This document shows, piece by piece, positions 19,196-27,741 of a stretch of DNA of 64,000 nt. Numbering within the stretch: position 1 is the stretch's first letter; every line of letters begins with the position of its first letter. The notes beneath the pieces are model-generated. The model was not told the DNA's origin. It saw nothing but the letters and a program-made list of their open reading frames with translations, and made no database searches. Source of the DNA: Hallella multisaccharivorax DSM 17128 (GTDB lineage Bacteria; Bacteroidota; Bacteroidia; Bacteroidales; Bacteroidaceae); NCBI RefSeq assembly GCF_000218235.1, contig NZ_GL945017.1:647297-711296 (forward strand). Direction: 5' to 3'. The translations under genes and the position numbers were made by a program.

Positions 19196-19317
19196 CTTTA
19201 CGCCGTAGACGCGTTGCCTTTACGCCGTAGACGCGTTGCCTTTACGCCGTAGACGCGTTGCCTTTACACCGTAGACGCGTTGCCTTTACGCCGTAGACGC
19301 GTTGCCTTTACAGCGTA
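19196..19317. repeat. 22-bp tandem repeat array, five units (CCGTAGACGCGTTGCC family)
   Basis: Five near-identical units start at 19202, 19224, 19246, 19268 and 19290, a period of exactly 22 bases, with partial units at both ends. Only the first base or two of a unit vary (GCC or ACC). The core is CCGTAGACGCGTTGCC followed by TTTAC. The array lies between the sirtuin gene and the hypothetical gene at 19417. A close relative of the unit forms the array at 38475-38590. Confidence 0.93.
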
Positions 19318-19388
19318 AAGAGAAACCGATGTCTTCCGGTTTTATAATAATATCCTATTGAGAGACCTTGTATCTCCCGTTTTTTTAT

Positions 19389-19396
19389 TAATTTTG
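19389..19396 (+). promoter_or_regulatory. Bacteroidetes -7 element before the hypothetical gene
   Basis: TAATTTTG matches TAnnTTTG and lies 20 bases before the ATG at 19417. TTG at 19368-19370 could serve as a weak -33 element with an 18-base spacer. Confidence 0.45.
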
Positions 19397-19416
19397 TGGC
19401 ATTATATTGAAAGGGC

Positions 19417-20067
19417 ATGCTTATGGTACGACGGGAAGAATGGCACGATGAATACTGGCTGTTGCTTATACAACTTTATCTCAGGCAACCGCAGGGTGTG
19501 AAGCATCTCTACAGCCGGCAGTTGGTCGGCGTGGCGACGGAGCTGCACATTCATCCTACGCAGATCCACCAGCGCATGTTCAAACTGCGGCAGATTGACA
19601 CACCGCGTCTGCAACGGTTGTGGGATGTGTATGCGGGAAACCCTCGGAAACTGAAACGGGGCATCAAGCTGCTGCGGCAGATGAACGGCTTCGGCAGCGC
19701 CGGCGCATTCTATGCGGGCGTGGAGGTGAACGAGTCGTGGGAGAAAGACTTCAGACCCATCGGCATCGGTACGCTCACACCGGTGAAGCTCATCATGATC
19801 CTTGATCTCTATTTCCGCCTCACGCCCATTACGATGGTTGAGGACACGCCGGAAATCAAGGACTTGTCCAAACTCTTGAAAGAGAGTACACGCCAAGTCG
19901 TGAACGTGATGGACGTTTTCCTGGTGTGCGACCCGTATATCGGCCAAAGCCGCTCCACCGACTCTCCTCTCCTTGAGGCCTGTACGGATGTATGGAATCG
20001 GTTCGGCAACAAGGACCCTGAAGAACTCGCTGCCTTGGCGGCACAGTTGAAGGAATATTTCAAATAG
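19417..20067 (+). CDS. Conserved hypothetical protein, function unknown
   Basis: The 216-residue soluble protein has no signal peptide. I do not recognise a named family. The first 100 residues look like a winged-helix or MarR-like fold (LYSRQLVGVATELHIHPTQI, HQRMFKLRQIDTPRLQRLW), followed by a glycine-containing linker and a C-terminal all-alpha part (about 150-216). Codon use is like its neighbours, so it is not foreign. It has its own promoter-like element and is followed by a 241-base gap before rpoN. A DNA-binding or regulatory role is a guess. Confidence 0.7.
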   Translation: MLMVRREEWHDEYWLLLIQLYLRQPQGVKHLYSRQLVGVATELHIHPTQIHQRMFKLRQIDTPRLQRLWDVYAGNPRKLKRGIKLLRQMNGFGSAGAFYAGVEVNESWEKDFRPIGIGTLTPVKLIMILDLYFRLTPITMVEDTPEIKDLSKLLKESTRQVVNVMDVFLVCDPYIGQSRSTDSPLLEACTDVWNRFGNKDPEELAALAAQLKEYFK

Positions 20068-20132
20068 TTGAGGGGTTCAGAGGTGCAGTCAATACATCAA
20101 CCCATCATATGGGTCGACAACTCAGATGAAAA

Positions 20133-20216
20133 ACACGGATAGACAATATAGACACGGATAGACAATATAGACACTAATAGAGAAAATAGACTGAATAGAG
20201 AAAATAGACTGAATAG
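20133..20216. repeat. AT-rich short tandem repeats upstream of rpoN
   Basis: Three 19-base units start at 20133, 20152 and 20171 (ACACGGATAGACAATATAG and variants). Two identical 18-base units follow at 20181 and 20199 (AGAAAATAGACTGAATAG). They fill much of the gap before rpoN and contain no gene. They could be slippage products or binding sites in the rpoN leader. Confidence 0.8.
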
Positions 20217-20308
20217 AAGAGATGTATAGATCACAATATAGACCAATCATGTAATGACGGGTCTTCAGGGCTCCAGTTTTCAGCACTTCTCTTTCATCAA
20301 TCATCATC

Positions 20309-21820
20309 ATGGCACAGAAACTCATACAGACTCAGACACAACAGCAGGTACAGCAGCAGCGGCTCTCGCAACAGCAGATGTTGCAAGTGAAGCTCTTAGA
20401 AATGCCGTTGGCGGAGCTGGAGCAGAACATCAGCGCAGAACTTGACGATAACCCCGCGTTGGAAGAGACGCGCGACGACGAACCTATGGAGATGGAACCA
20501 GCTAACAGCGAAGACTCCTCGGACGGTGCTGACGACGATTCTTTTGAGGAGAAAACCGAGCGCGAAGAGCGTGAGGAGGCTCTCGACAATGCACTGGAAG
20601 ACCTTGGCGGCGACGACGAGATGCCGGAGCCGATGCACGGCTCCTCGCGGGCTAATCCTGATGCCGACTATGAGGAGACCGTATGGGGCGACACCACCTC
20701 TTTTTACGATAAGCTCAAAGAACAGATGGGAGAAACGGAGCTCACAGAAGAGCAACAGCAGATCATGGAGTATCTCATCGGGTCGCTCGACGGCGACGGA
20801 CTGCTCAGGAAGAGCCTCGACGACATCTGTGACGAGCTGGCCATCTACCATGGTGTTGACGTGCCGGTGAAGGAGATAGAGCGGGTGCTGCGCATCCTGC
20901 AGACCTTCGACCCTGCGGGTATCGGTGCCCGATCCCTACAGGAGTGTCTGCTGCTGCAGATAGCACGCAAGCCGGAGGGCAGGATCAGGACGCTGATGAA
21001 GGAGGTTGTCAGCAATCATTACGATGAGTTCATCAAGAAACACTGGGACAAAATCGCACAGTCAATGGGTCTCACTGATGATCAGGCTGCCGCTGTTCAT
21101 AACGAGATAAAGAAGCTCAACCCCAAGCCGGGGGCCGCGCTTAGTGAGACCGAGGGCCGGAGCCTGCAGCAGATCACTCCAGACTTTATCGTCGATACCG
21201 ACGATGACGGTAACGTCTCTTTCTCCATCAATGAGGGACGCCTACCTGACCTTAAGATATCACCGTCGTTCACTGAGATGGTCGATACCTACCGCACCAA
21301 TAAGCAGAACATGAACCGTAAGGAGAAGGAGGCGCTGCTCTATGCCAAGGAAAAGGTGGACAAGGCTCAAGGCTATATCGACGCTGTCAGGCAGCGACGT
21401 CACACACTCTATGTCACGATGAAAGCCATTATCAACTGGCAGAAGAAATTCTTTCAGAATGGCGATGAAGCCGACCTTAAGCCGATGATTCTCAAAGACA
21501 TTGCCGAGAGGACAGGACTGGATATCTCCACCATCTCGCGCGTGAGCAACATGAAATACGCGCAGACCCGCTGGGGCACCTTTCCGCTGAGATTCTTCTT
21601 CACCGACGGCTACGTGACCAAGGATGGCGAGGAGATGTCAACACGAAAGATTAAACTCGCGCTGAAAGACCTTATCGACAACGAGGACAAGCATAAGCCG
21701 CTAAGCGACGACGTCCTCGCACGCGAGATGAAAAAGAAAGGATTCCCCATAGCCAGGCGCACGGTGGCTAAATATCGCGAACAGCTTGGGCTGGCCGTGG
21801 CGAGGCTCAGAAGAAGTTAG
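20309..21820 (+). CDS. rpoN: RNA polymerase sigma-54 factor
   Basis: The 503-residue protein has the Gln-rich region I (MAQKLIQTQTQQQ, LLEMPLAELEQNI), which contacts bacterial enhancer-binding proteins. A very acidic region II (about 50-120) follows, then the core-binding region (about 135-320), and the DNA-binding region with HTH (ERTGLDISTISRVSNMKYAQ) and the C-terminal RpoN box ARRTVAKYRE. Length and domain order are normal. Transcription from -24/-12 promoters would need enhancer-binding ATPases encoded elsewhere. The start at 20309 gives the canonical MAQ N-terminus. Confidence 0.97.
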   Translation: MAQKLIQTQTQQQVQQQRLSQQQMLQVKLLEMPLAELEQNISAELDDNPALEETRDDEPMEMEPANSEDSSDGADDDSFEEKTEREEREEALDNALEDLGGDDEMPEPMHGSSRANPDADYEETVWGDTTSFYDKLKEQMGETELTEEQQQIMEYLIGSLDGDGLLRKSLDDICDELAIYHGVDVPVKEIERVLRILQTFDPAGIGARSLQECLLLQIARKPEGRIRTLMKEVVSNHYDEFIKKHWDKIAQSMGLTDDQAAAVHNEIKKLNPKPGAALSETEGRSLQQITPDFIVDTDDDGNVSFSINEGRLPDLKISPSFTEMVDTYRTNKQNMNRKEKEALLYAKEKVDKAQGYIDAVRQRRHTLYVTMKAIINWQKKFFQNGDEADLKPMILKDIAERTGLDISTISRVSNMKYAQTRWGTFPLRFFFTDGYVTKDGEEMSTRKIKLALKDLIDNEDKHKPLSDDVLAREMKKKGFPIARRTVAKYREQLGLAVARLRRS

Positions 21821-21858
21821 GGGAGCCGGTAGTTAGTAGTTAAGTTGAGTTATAGAGA

Positions 21859-22470
21859 ATGCGAGAAAAAGACATTATCATAGCGGCACGGGTGGTCAGC
21901 ATGGTGTTCACGCCTTTCTATCTGCCCTTGGGGGGGCTGTTGGCACTGTTCGTTTTCAGCTACATGAACTTGATGCCGTTCGCTTACAAGAGCATGGTAT
22001 TGCTGATGGTATATCTCTTCACCATCCTTCTGCCATCGCTCCTGATTCATGCCTACCGTAATTATCAGGGATGGTCACGATGGCAGTTAGGCAAACGGGA
22101 GAGCCGTATGGTGCCTTACATCATCGCCATCTTGTGCTACACGTTGTGCTATTTCATAATGAGTTATCTGCACATACCGCAGTTCATGGCCAACATCCTT
22201 GTGGCTGCGCTGCTCATTCAAGTGGTGTGTGCCATAGTCAATGTGTGGTGGAAGATTTCCACGCACACCGCAGCCATAGGTGGATTTGAGGGTGCGCTGG
22301 TGGCGTTTTCCATCCTCTTTGCCTTCAATCCGCTGTGGTGGTTTTGTGTCATCCTCTTTATTTCAGGCGTGGTGGGCACCAGCCGCATGATTCTGAGGCA
22401 GCACTCCCTCTCACAGGTCGTCATTGGCTTTCTCGTAGGAGCCGTGATCGGCTTCTGGGCGATCATCTGA
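21859..22470 (+). CDS. PAP2-like membrane protein, catalytic motifs degenerate
   Basis: The 203-residue integral membrane protein has about six transmembrane segments. Its layout follows PAP2/acid-phosphatase proteins: STHTAAIGG stands where PSGH is expected, and SRMILRQHSLSQV stands where SRxxxxxHxxxD is expected. The final Asp is Gln here and the PSGH Pro and Gly are replaced, so phosphatase activity may be weak, altered or lost. Such proteins usually dephosphorylate lipid carriers. It follows rpoN by 38 bases on the same strand. Confidence 0.7.
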   Translation: MREKDIIIAARVVSMVFTPFYLPLGGLLALFVFSYMNLMPFAYKSMVLLMVYLFTILLPSLLIHAYRNYQGWSRWQLGKRESRMVPYIIAILCYTLCYFIMSYLHIPQFMANILVAALLIQVVCAIVNVWWKISTHTAAIGGFEGALVAFSILFAFNPLWWFCVILFISGVVGTSRMILRQHSLSQVVIGFLVGAVIGFWAII

Positions 22471-22557
22471 CACGAATGGTAAAAATACAATTCGTTTCCG
22501 TTCAGTGCTGCGCAGCCCGCTCAGAGTAATGACAAACCTTATAAAATATCATAGATT

Positions 22558-23064
22558 ATGAAGCCGTTAGTAAGTATTATCATGGGTTCCACAAGCGACC
22601 TTCCTGTCATGGAGAAAGCTTGCAAATGGCTTGAGGAACGGGAGATTCCCTTCGAGATGAATGCCCTCTCTGCCCATCGCACACCCGATGCCGTGGAGCG
22701 GTTTGCCAAAGGTGCCAGGGCCCGTGGCGTGAAGGTCATCATTGCCGGAGCCGGCATGGCAGCAGCTTTGCCGGGTGTCATTGCCGCTTCGACGCCACTG
22801 CCCGTCATCGGTGTGCCTATCAAAGGCATGCTGGATGGTCTTGACGCCATGCTTTCCATCATCCAGATGCCGCCGGGCATACCCGTAGCTACGGTAGGTG
22901 TGAACGGTGCGCAGAATGCTGCCATCCTTGCTGCAGAGATGATAGCCTTGGGGGATGAGGCCATCGCTGCAAAGGTAGACGCTTGGAAAGCCGGACTTGG
23001 AAAGAAAATAGAGAAGGCTAACGCAGAGCTGGTCGCTATCAAGGATTATAAATTTAAGTGCTGA
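22558..23064 (+). CDS. purE: N5-carboxyaminoimidazole ribonucleotide mutase PurE
   Basis: The 168-residue class I PurE moves the carboxyl group of N5-CAIR to C4 in purine synthesis. Signatures are [10 protein letters not shown], the SAHRTPD catalytic histidine loop, [14 protein letters not shown] and the GVPIKG loop. Its TGA stop is followed immediately by the ATG of ispG, so the two are translationally coupled. Confidence 0.97.
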   Translation: MKPLVSIIMGSTSDLPVMEKACKWLEEREIPFEMNALSAHRTPDAVERFAKGARARGVKVIIAGAGMAAALPGVIAASTPLPVIGVPIKGMLDGLDAMLSIIQMPPGIPVATVGVNGAQNAAILAAEMIALGDEAIAAKVDAWKAGLGKKIEKANAELVAIKDYKFKC

Positions 23065-24924
23065 ATGGATTTGTTCAACTATCATCGGCGTGAGACATCA
23101 GTCGTACACGTTGGCCAGATCGACATGGGCGGCGATAACCCCGTGCGTATCCAGTCGATGACGACAACAAGCACTGACGACACCGAGGGCAGCATCACCC
23201 AGGCTGAACGTATCATCAAGGCGGGAGGAGAGCTCGTACGCCTGACCACGCAAGGCATCAGGGAGGCTGAGAACCTAAAGAACATCAGTGCCGGACTAAG
23301 GCACGATGGCTTTGCCACACCATTGGTGGCCGACGTGCATTTCAATCCGCGCGTAGCTGACGTAGCGGCGCTCTATGCAGAGAAGGTTCGCATCAATCCC
23401 GGCAACTATGTAGACCCCGCGCGAAAGTTTATCAAGCACGAGTACACCGATGAAGAATATGCTGAGGAACTCAAGAAAATAGAGGAGCGTCTTGTACCCT
23501 TCCTCGACATCTGCAAGGAGCACCACACTGCCATCCGCATCGGCGTGAACCACGGTTCGCTCTCTGACCGCATCCGTAACCGCTATGGTGACACACCCGA
23601 GGGCATCGTGGAGAGCTGTATGGAGTTCTTGCGTATCTGCAAGAAACACGACTTCAACAACGTTGTCATCTCCATCAAGTCGAGCAACACCGTTGTCATG
23701 GTACGCTCGGTGCGCCTGCTTGTAGAAACCATGGAAAGGGAGGATATGCACCATCCTCTTCATCTCGGCGTGACCGAGGCCGGTGAGGGCGAAGACGGAC
23801 GTATCAAGAGTGCCGTGGGTATCGGCGCGTTGTTAGCCGACGGCATCGGAGACACCATCCGTGTCTCGTTGACAGAGGAACCCGAAGCAGAGATACCCGT
23901 AGCCCGCCATTTGGTAGATTATATTGGCCATAAAGCGGGACATCAGCTCATCCCCGCTGAGACCTATGGCGGTTTCGATTGGCTCAGGCCGGAGCGCCGA
24001 TACACAAAGGTCGTGGAAAATATTGGTGGTCAATGTGTGCCGGTAGTCATTGCCAGCAAGAACAAGACTGTTGCCGCTGAGGAAAATCGTGACTCCAAGG
24101 CCGACTACATCTATCTCGGTCCACAGCTCCCCAAGGAGAGGGTGAAAGGTCAGAGATATATCGTCGACTATCAGTGCTATACCGAGGCTGCGGACAAATC
24201 GCAGCTCTACCCCATCTTCCCTGTCACCGCCATGCCACTCATCGGTATGGCTGAGACAAAACTGAAGTTCCTCGTCCTACAGTTTGGCACGCCGGCAGAA
24301 GAATATCTTGCTTGTCTGAAGGCGCATCCTGAGATCGTCGTGGTCTGCATGAGCAATCACCAGAACCGGCTCGGGGCGCAGCGTGCACTCGTCCACGAAA
24401 TGATGGTCGCAGGTGTGGAGAATCCCGTAGTCTTTGCACAGATGTATCGGTTGAACGATAAAGAGGAGTTTCAGTTGGAATCGGCAGCTGATATGGGCGC
24501 ACTGATGATGGACGGACTCTGTGACGGCATCTGGCTCATGAACGACGGCAACGTCGCCGAGGCTGACATTGAGGACACAGCCTTCGGCATTCTGCAGGCA
24601 GGACGGTTGCGGACGTCGAAAACCGAGTATATCAGCTGTCCGGGATGCGGCCGCACACTCTATGATCTGCGCGACACCATCCGCCGTATCCATGAGGCCA
24701 CAAAAGACATGAAAGGCCTGAAGATAGGCATCATGGGCTGTATTGTAAACGGCCCCGGTGAAATGGCCGATGCCGACTATGGCTATGTAGGCGCCGGACC
24801 GGGCAAGATCTCGCTCTACAAGGGAAAGGAATGCGTGGAGCATAACATCCCGGAATGTGAGGCCGTGGAGCATCTGCTCAAGCTCATCAAAGACGACCGT
24901 TCAGATGATTCAAACCATCAATAA
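23065..24924 (+). CDS. ispG: 4-hydroxy-3-methylbut-2-enyl diphosphate synthase IspG (three-domain form)
   Basis: The 619-residue enzyme of the non-mevalonate isoprenoid pathway reductively opens MEcPP to HMBPP with a 4Fe-4S cluster. The TIM barrel (about 1-265) begins with the RRETSVVHVGQIDMGGDNPV region. A large insertion domain (about 290-510), typical of Bacteroidetes and plants, separates it from the C-terminal cluster domain with Cys ligands in SCPGCGRTL and GIMGCIVNGPGEM. It abuts purE upstream and the acyltransferase gene starts at the base after its stop, giving a tight three-gene unit. Confidence 0.97.
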   Translation: MDLFNYHRRETSVVHVGQIDMGGDNPVRIQSMTTTSTDDTEGSITQAERIIKAGGELVRLTTQGIREAENLKNISAGLRHDGFATPLVADVHFNPRVADVAALYAEKVRINPGNYVDPARKFIKHEYTDEEYAEELKKIEERLVPFLDICKEHHTAIRIGVNHGSLSDRIRNRYGDTPEGIVESCMEFLRICKKHDFNNVVISIKSSNTVVMVRSVRLLVETMEREDMHHPLHLGVTEAGEGEDGRIKSAVGIGALLADGIGDTIRVSLTEEPEAEIPVARHLVDYIGHKAGHQLIPAETYGGFDWLRPERRYTKVVENIGGQCVPVVIASKNKTVAAEENRDSKADYIYLGPQLPKERVKGQRYIVDYQCYTEAADKSQLYPIFPVTAMPLIGMAETKLKFLVLQFGTPAEEYLACLKAHPEIVVVCMSNHQNRLGAQRALVHEMMVAGVENPVVFAQMYRLNDKEEFQLESAADMGALMMDGLCDGIWLMNDGNVAEADIEDTAFGILQAGRLRTSKTEYISCPGCGRTLYDLRDTIRRIHEATKDMKGLKIGIMGCIVNGPGEMADADYGYVGAGPGKISLYKGKECVEHNIPECEAVEHLLKLIKDDRSDDSNHQ

Positions 24925-25869
24925 ATGACAAAACTCGTTTATTATCTTCTCTATGCCATCAGCATCCTGCCGTTCAGGATGCTGTATACCATTTCTGATA
25001 TGATTATGCCGCTACTCTATTATATAATAAGGTATAGGCGCGACGTAGTCAGGCGAAACCTTACATCGGTCTTTCCTGAGAAATCGACAAAAGAGATCAA
25101 AAGCATCGAGAAGAAATTCTACCATTGGTTTTGCGACTATTTCCTGGAGGCCATCAAGCTGTTGAGCATCAGCGATGAAGAGCTTAACCGCCGCCTGCGG
25201 GTCAAGAATCCCGAGGTGCACGAGCAATGGTTCGTCAATGGCAGAAACACAGCAGGCTTTCTCGGACATTACTGCAACTGGGAGTGGCTCTCACGTGTGG
25301 GCAAGGACATGAATCCTGAGCGTCGCCTCTGTCTCATCTATGATCCACTGCACAGCCGTGTCATCAACTACGTGTTCCTTCGTCTGCGCACCTATGCGCC
25401 GACAGGTGTGCCCACTCCGAAGAAAGACATCCTGCGGCAGCTCGTAGGCTGGAGACGCGAAGGACGGATGAGCCTGTCCGGATATATTGCTGACCAGGCA
25501 CCCAAATGGGAGAATATCCATCTGTGGCTGCCTTTCCTCAACCATGCGGAGACGCCGGTATTCACAGGTGCCGAGCGCATCGTGAGAAAGATGAACGATG
25601 TCATTTTTTACGTGAAGATGACGCGTCCGCGCCGCGGCTATTACGATGTAGAATACATACCCATCACCGACGACCCCGCCAGCCTGCCCGAAGGAGAGGT
25701 CACACGCCGCTTCTTCCGGATGCTGGAGCAGTCGGTGCGCAAAGCCCCCGAATACTATCTGTGGACGCACAACCGCTGGAAACGCACCAAGGAGGAGTTT
25801 GACCGCCGGTTTACAGTGATTAATGGAAAGGTTGTTGCCAAGAAGCAAATACAGGGAATTATGCTATAG
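24925..25869 (+). CDS. Lysophospholipid/lipid A acyltransferase (LpxL/HtrB family)
   Basis: The 314-residue protein has an N-terminal membrane anchor (about 5-30) and the HxxxxE acyltransferase motif in GHYCNWEWLS, with GYIADQAPKW as the second conserved block. It should add a secondary acyl chain to lipid A at the inner membrane. The chain and position specificity are not readable. The gene starts directly after the ispG stop and its end overlaps the convergent DUF6377 gene by six bases. Confidence 0.9.
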   Translation: MTKLVYYLLYAISILPFRMLYTISDMIMPLLYYIIRYRRDVVRRNLTSVFPEKSTKEIKSIEKKFYHWFCDYFLEAIKLLSISDEELNRRLRVKNPEVHEQWFVNGRNTAGFLGHYCNWEWLSRVGKDMNPERRLCLIYDPLHSRVINYVFLRLRTYAPTGVPTPKKDILRQLVGWRREGRMSLSGYIADQAPKWENIHLWLPFLNHAETPVFTGAERIVRKMNDVIFYVKMTRPRRGYYDVEYIPITDDPASLPEGEVTRRFFRMLEQSVRKAPEYYLWTHNRWKRTKEEFDRRFTVINGKVVAKKQIQGIML

Positions 25870-27504
25870 GCACAGGTTTCTGACGTCATCCTCAAAAGTC
25901 TCCTTGTTGAGGGCCTTTGCTTTTAAAGCCGACCGATAGTTGTAGATAGTGCGTGGCGTGCAGAAAAGCAGGTTGGCAATTTCGCCGCTATCTTTTACAC
26001 CCAGACGTATAAGGGCAAAGATGCGCAGCTCTGTTGACATATTGCCCGATTTCAGTTGTATGGCACTGTCGGAGGAGAGTAGGTGGTTGAGTTCCTCAAT
26101 GAATGTAGGATACAAGTCAAGAAAAGCCTTGTCAAAGCCATTGAGGAATGTCACTGCATCCTCGTCTGATAGCCTGGAAGATGAAAATGCACTTAGCAGA
26201 TCGTTGATTTGATTGACCTTAATCTTCCTGTATACAAACTTCTGATAACTGTTTAGCCTGTCAATGTATTTTGAGCAAAGATCAATATACAGTTTTGCAA
26301 GGTTCTCACGCTTGTGATTAACATCTATGAGGTTTTCGTTGTGCTCGGTAAGTTTGGTATTCAGTGACTGCAACTCATCATTAAGACCAACTAACTGCTT
26401 GTTCTGCTTAGCTATCTCTTTCCTCCGTTTGGTCAGCAGACCGTTCTGCCTGATAATGAATGCCGTAGCGACAACAAGAGCAAGAAACAGAAAGAAACTT
26501 CCACCGAGCGCCCAGAGGAGCTTGGTATTCTGTCCGTTAATTTTGTCTTTGAACCTTGATACGATGACCGGCAGCTTGTCGGTACTGCTGATGATGCGCA
26601 GCCTATTATTGTAGAACTTAGCATCCTCTATTGACACAGAGATATACCTCTCTGCACGTTTGATGTCGCCATTTGTGGTGAACAGCCAGTCAGCGACAGT
26701 ATAGAGCGAGAGATTTTCTTTCACAGGGGTCATGATATCAGTGATGGCCGTACGGATCATATACGACTCAAACTTGTCGTATTGTTTTAAGAAGTTGTAA
26801 CAGCAGGCGGCAGCAAAGCATGCAGTGGAATAGAGACGGGTGTTCTCTGGCTCCGATTCCAACACCTTATTATAATAGTACAGCGCTTTGATATGGCTTC
26901 CGACAATGTACATCTCATATTCTCCTTTGAGATAATTATAGTCGTTGGGATGGTCTTTGGCGACACTAAGTGTACGGCGGAGATATTCCTTCTTCTTTGC
27001 CCAATAAACGGCACGGTACTCGCTGTCGTTGGTATAGTCACTCCAGTATGTATAGAGCCAATAGAGCGTGAGGTTGTACTCGTAGGTCAGACTTTTAATG
27101 ACGGGTCTGGCGTCCAGCTTATTCAGCAGACCGAAAGCTTCACTATAAAGCCCTGCAGCAGAGAGAAGTGAAGCCTTATGAATAAGATTGAGCTGGGTGT
27201 AATAAGAGTTGTGTGCCTCTTCTGCCAGTCTTAGTCCTTTTTTGACATAGACCATCGCCGAGTCGAAACGAAAATAATGGTATTCGTTGAAAATGTCATC
27301 GTAGAGCCTTAGCCGTTTCATAGGATCTACGGTAACGGGGAGTATCTTCTTTATTTGCTCAATGCGTTGCTCCTTTTCTTTCGTGTAATTAGCGCGATTG
27401 GCTACTACACTGTCGAGCCGTGCATAAAGCTGGGAGTTGCCGGCATAAACGTCTATGACGGTCATGTACATCAAGGCCAGAAATAGTAAATATTTCATTT
27501 TCAT
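25864..27504 (-). CDS. DUF6377 membrane-bound transcriptional regulator
   Basis: The 546-residue protein has a signal peptide (about 1-21), a periplasmic TPR-like helical domain (about 30-325), a transmembrane segment (about 333-353), a cytoplasmic coiled coil (about 355-405) and a C-terminal LuxR/GerE-like HTH (LGVKDSGEIANLLFCTPRTI, YNYRSALKAKALN). This is the DUF6377 architecture, a one-component membrane sensor often next to SusC/SusD loci. It is divergent from the polysaccharide utilization operon that starts at 27742 and is its likely activator, sensing an oligosaccharide in the periplasm. The ligand is inferred only from the neighbours. Confidence 0.9.
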   Translation of the reverse strand: MKMKYLLFLALMYMTVIDVYAGNSQLYARLDSVVANRANYTKEKEQRIEQIKKILPVTVDPMKRLRLYDDIFNEYHYFRFDSAMVYVKKGLRLAEEAHNSYYTQLNLIHKASLLSAAGLYSEAFGLLNKLDARPVIKSLTYEYNLTLYWLYTYWSDYTNDSEYRAVYWAKKKEYLRRTLSVAKDHPNDYNYLKGEYEMYIVGSHIKALYYYNKVLESEPENTRLYSTACFAAACCYNFLKQYDKFESYMIRTAITDIMTPVKENLSLYTVADWLFTTNGDIKRAERYISVSIEDAKFYNNRLRIISSTDKLPVIVSRFKDKINGQNTKLLWALGGSFFLFLALVVATAFIIRQNGLLTKRRKEIAKQNKQLVGLNDELQSLNTKLTEHNENLIDVNHKRENLAKLYIDLCSKYIDRLNSYQKFVYRKIKVNQINDLLSAFSSSRLSDEDAVTFLNGFDKAFLDLYPTFIEELNHLLSSDSAIQLKSGNMSTELRIFALIRLGVKDSGEIANLLFCTPRTIYNYRSALKAKALNKETFEDDVRNLCL

Positions 27505-27525
27505 CTTTCCTATACTTTTATTTCA

Positions 27526-27557
27526 CAAAGTTACGTAAAATATAATTAATTCCTCAA
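27526..27557 (-). promoter_or_regulatory. Promoter of the DUF6377 regulator gene
   Basis: On the minus strand TAACTTTG (27526-27533) matches the -7 consensus TAnnTTTG. A TTG at 27555-27557 sits 21 bases upstream as -33. The leader to the ATG at 27504 is short, roughly 15 bases. Confidence 0.6.
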
Positions 27558-27627
27558 TGTACTTTGGATTATTTTTAATTATATGATATATAATTGATTA
27601 TCAAACAATTAAACTTTATTTTGTGAT

Positions 27628-27660
27628 CTTCTCATGTACTTCTTATGTACTTCTCATGAC
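27628..27660 (+). promoter_or_regulatory. Three direct 11-bp repeats, candidate activator site
   Basis: CTTCTCATGTA, CTTCTTATGTA and CTTCTCATGAC follow one another at 27628, 27639 and 27650, a period near one helical turn. They end 19 bases before the TATCTTTG -7 element of the susC-like gene and cover the place where a -33 box should be. This arrangement suits a site for the DUF6377 HTH protein encoded divergently. Confidence 0.5.
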
Positions 27661-27679
27661 AAGGTATCATAAAGCTCAC

Positions 27680-27687
27680 TATCTTTG
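27680..27687 (+). promoter_or_regulatory. -7 element of the second SusC/SusD operon
   Basis: TATCTTTG matches TAnnTTTG, 54 bases before the susC-like ATG. No TTTG -33 box lies at 19-21 bases, suggesting activator-dependent transcription. Confidence 0.6.
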
Positions 27688-27741
27688 CAAAGAATTCTAA
27701 AAACAGTGACAATATAAATACAATCAACTAATATTTTTAGC

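Noticed and set aside
19196-19317. CRISPR array
   Set aside because: The units are 22 bases long and directly adjacent, with no unique spacers between them, so this is a simple tandem array. The same holds for 12099-12180 and 38475-38590.
20122-20325. 67-codon minus-strand frame upstream of rpoN
   Set aside because: Its C-terminal half is a translation of the short tandem repeats (repeated SIQSIF and VYIVYPCLY), so it is an artefact of repetition.
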